Assembly (NCBI RefSeq): GCF_001500125.1
Contig: NZ_LQIV01000016.1
Coordinates: forward strand, 1 to 64,000
Length of the DNA: 64,000 nt
Origin: Mycobacterium sp. IS-1742
Lineage (GTDB): Bacteria > Actinomycetota > Actinomycetes > Mycobacteriales > Mycobacteriaceae
Direction of reading: 5' to 3'
Shown here: piece by piece, positions 62,753-64,000 of the stretch
Position numbering within the stretch: the first letter of the stretch is position 1
Layout of the letters: each line of letters begins with the position of its first letter
Translations under genes and position numbers: made by a program
The notes under the pieces: generated by a model
The model's database searches: none
Told to the model about the DNA's origin: nothing
What the model saw: only the letters and a program-made list of their open reading frames with translations

Positions 62753-63943
62753 ATGGCCCAACGCGAGTGGGTCGAGAAGGACTTCTACAAGGAGCTCGGC
62801 GTCTCCTCTGACGCCGGCGCGGACGAGATCAAGAAGGCCTACCGGAAGCTGGCCCGCGATCTCCACCCCGACACCAACCCGGACCCCACGGCCGCCGAGC
62901 GGTTCAAGGCCGTGTCCGAAGCGCACAGCGTGCTGTCGGACCCGGCCAAGCGCAAGGAGTACGACGAGACCCGCAGGCTGTTCGCCGGCGGCGGTTTCGG
63001 GCGTGGCCGCTTCAACGGCGGCAGTGGGGGATTCGGCGGGTTCGGCGGCGGCGGTGGCTACGGGTCCGAGGGGGTCGAGTTCAACCTCAACGACCTGTTC
63101 GACGCCGCGGGGCAGACCGGCGGCGCCAACATCGGCGACCTGTTCGGTGGACTGTTCGGGCGGGGCGCCTCGCCCCGGCCCAGCCGCCCACGTCGAGGCA
63201 ACGACCTCGAGACCGAGACGGAGCTGTCGTTCCTGGAGGCCACCAAGGGGGTGGCGATGCCGTTGCGGCTGACCAGCCCCGCCCCGTGCACGAATTGCCA
63301 CGGCAGCGGCGCACGTCCGGGCACCAGCCCGAAGGTGTGCCCGAACTGCAACGGCGCCGGCGTGGTCAACCGCAACCAGGGCGCGTTCGGGTTCTCCGAA
63401 CCGTGCACCGAGTGCAAGGGCAGCGGCTCGATCATCGAGCACCCCTGCGGCGAGTGCAAAGGCACCGGCGTGACCACCCGAACCCGCACCATCAACGTGC
63501 GGATCCCCCCGGGTGTGGAGGACGGTCAGCGGATCCGGCTGGCCGGTCAGGGCGAGGCGGGTCTACGCGGGGCACCCTCGGGTGACCTGTACGTGACCGT
63601 GCACGTGCGCCCGGACAAGGTGTTCGGCCGCGACGGTGACGACCTCACCGTCGCGGTACCCGTCAGCTTCCACGAGTTGGCGTTGGGCACAACGCTTTCG
63701 GTTCCGACGCTGGAGGGCAAGGTGGGTGTGCGGGTGCCGAAGGGCACCTCGGACGGCCGCATTCTGCGGGTGCGCGGCCGCGGTGTGCCCAAACGCGGTG
63801 GTGGGCACGGCGATCTGCTGGTCACCGTCAAGGTGGCGGTTCCGCCGAACCTCGACGGTGAGGCCGCCGAGGCGCTCGAGGCCTATGCCAAGGCCGAGCG
63901 GGCGAGCGGTTTCGACCCGCGGGCCGGCTGGGCGGGGGCGTGA
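62753..63943 (+). CDS. dnaJ: Co-chaperone DnaJ1 (Hsp40)
   Basis: The product has 396 residues with a strong ribosome site GAGGAGGTGA (62737-62746). The J-domain has HPD in DLHPDTNP. A Gly/Phe-rich region follows, then a four-repeat zinc-finger domain: [32 protein letters not shown]. The C-terminal substrate-binding domain completes the type I DnaJ. It stimulates the DnaK ATPase. HspR follows after 4 bp. Confidence 0.97.
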   Translation: MAQREWVEKDFYKELGVSSDAGADEIKKAYRKLARDLHPDTNPDPTAAERFKAVSEAHSVLSDPAKRKEYDETRRLFAGGGFGRGRFNGGSGGFGGFGGGGGYGSEGVEFNLNDLFDAAGQTGGANIGDLFGGLFGRGASPRPSRPRRGNDLETETELSFLEATKGVAMPLRLTSPAPCTNCHGSGARPGTSPKVCPNCNGAGVVNRNQGAFGFSEPCTECKGSGSIIEHPCGECKGTGVTTRTRTINVRIPPGVEDGQRIRLAGQGEAGLRGAPSGDLYVTVHVRPDKVFGRDGDDLTVAVPVSFHELALGTTLSVPTLEGKVGVRVPKGTSDGRILRVRGRGVPKRGGGHGDLLVTVKVAVPPNLDGEAAEALEAYAKAERASGFDPRAGWAGA

Positions 63944-63947
63944 GCCG

Positions 63948-64000
63948 ATGGCAGCCAAGCGACACGAGGAAGCCCGGACCTTCCTGATCTCGGTGGCCGC
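63948..64000 (+). CDS. hspR: HspR MerR-type repressor (partial, N-terminus only)
   Basis: Only 17 codons are in the window (MAAKRHEEARTFLISVA). TFLISVA is the start of the MerR helix-turn-helix region of HspR, and the position directly after dnaJ is the conserved one. HspR represses this operon through the HAIR sites upstream of dnaK, with DnaK as corepressor in related actinobacteria. Confidence 0.85.
   Translation, partial: MAAKRHEEARTFLISVA

Overview
The window is high-GC DNA from a mycobacterium, most likely a rapid-growing Mycolicibacterium-type species. The evidence is the presence of PE-PPE hydrolases, iniBAC, etfD, a mycothiol-dependent isomerase-like protein, LpqH- and LpqJ-type lipoproteins, and a dnaK-grpE-dnaJ-hspR operon with HAIR operators. 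From memory, gene order from dcd to hspR follows the Rv0312-Rv0353 region of M. tuberculosis, with many insertions. The species call and the Rv comparisons are inference; no search was run.

Region 1 (1-5705) holds the end of a Thr/Pro-rich protein and then a tightly overlapping operon: a GH26-like hydrolase, a GAF-PP2C phosphatase, a cellulose-synthase-like glycosyltransferase, a STAS anti-sigma-antagonist and an RsbW-type kinase. It looks like polysaccharide synthesis controlled by partner switching. A TetR gene and a strong hairpin close it.

Region 2 (5763-25110) is rich in envelope and secreted proteins: small exported proteins, a DUF4185 protein, the first of two Rv0312-like membrane proteins, two PE-PPE-type hydrolases, a GH16 enzyme, a Thr-tailed membrane protein, a secretory lipase, an HdeD-like protein, two SDR enzymes, a frameshifted LLM oxidoreductase and a 982-residue repeat protein.

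Region 3 (25122-41955) is mostly metabolic: tRNA-Gly(CCC), dcd, the second Rv0312-like protein, a P450 neighbourhood, rmlA, then on the minus strand a three-subunit molybdenum hydroxylase, a YibE/F protein, aspC, a secreted nucleoside-hydrolase-like protein and etfD. Two tandem palindromes precede etfD.

Region 4 (42092-54969) is the isoniazid-inducible cluster. iniR lies directly behind a membrane-anchored Hsp70-like gene. Opposite them are a short IniB-like gene and then iniB-iniA-iniC followed by a second Hsp70-like paralogue. The two IniB-type genes share an upstream layout of CCCCTA repeats and a -10-like box at identical spacing. Thr-rich single-pass proteins follow.

Region 5 (55004-64000) has an F420-type LLM oxidoreductase, a TIGR03085-type protein, an LpqH-family lipoprotein, a zwf-lpqJ-MBL gene set and the dnaK operon, cut within hspR.

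The main theme is a recurring envelope architecture: an N-terminal ASKHA (Hsp70/actin-like) domain, one membrane helix and an external Pro/Thr-rich tail. It occurs in four genes here, two of which flank the dynamin-like iniAC genes.
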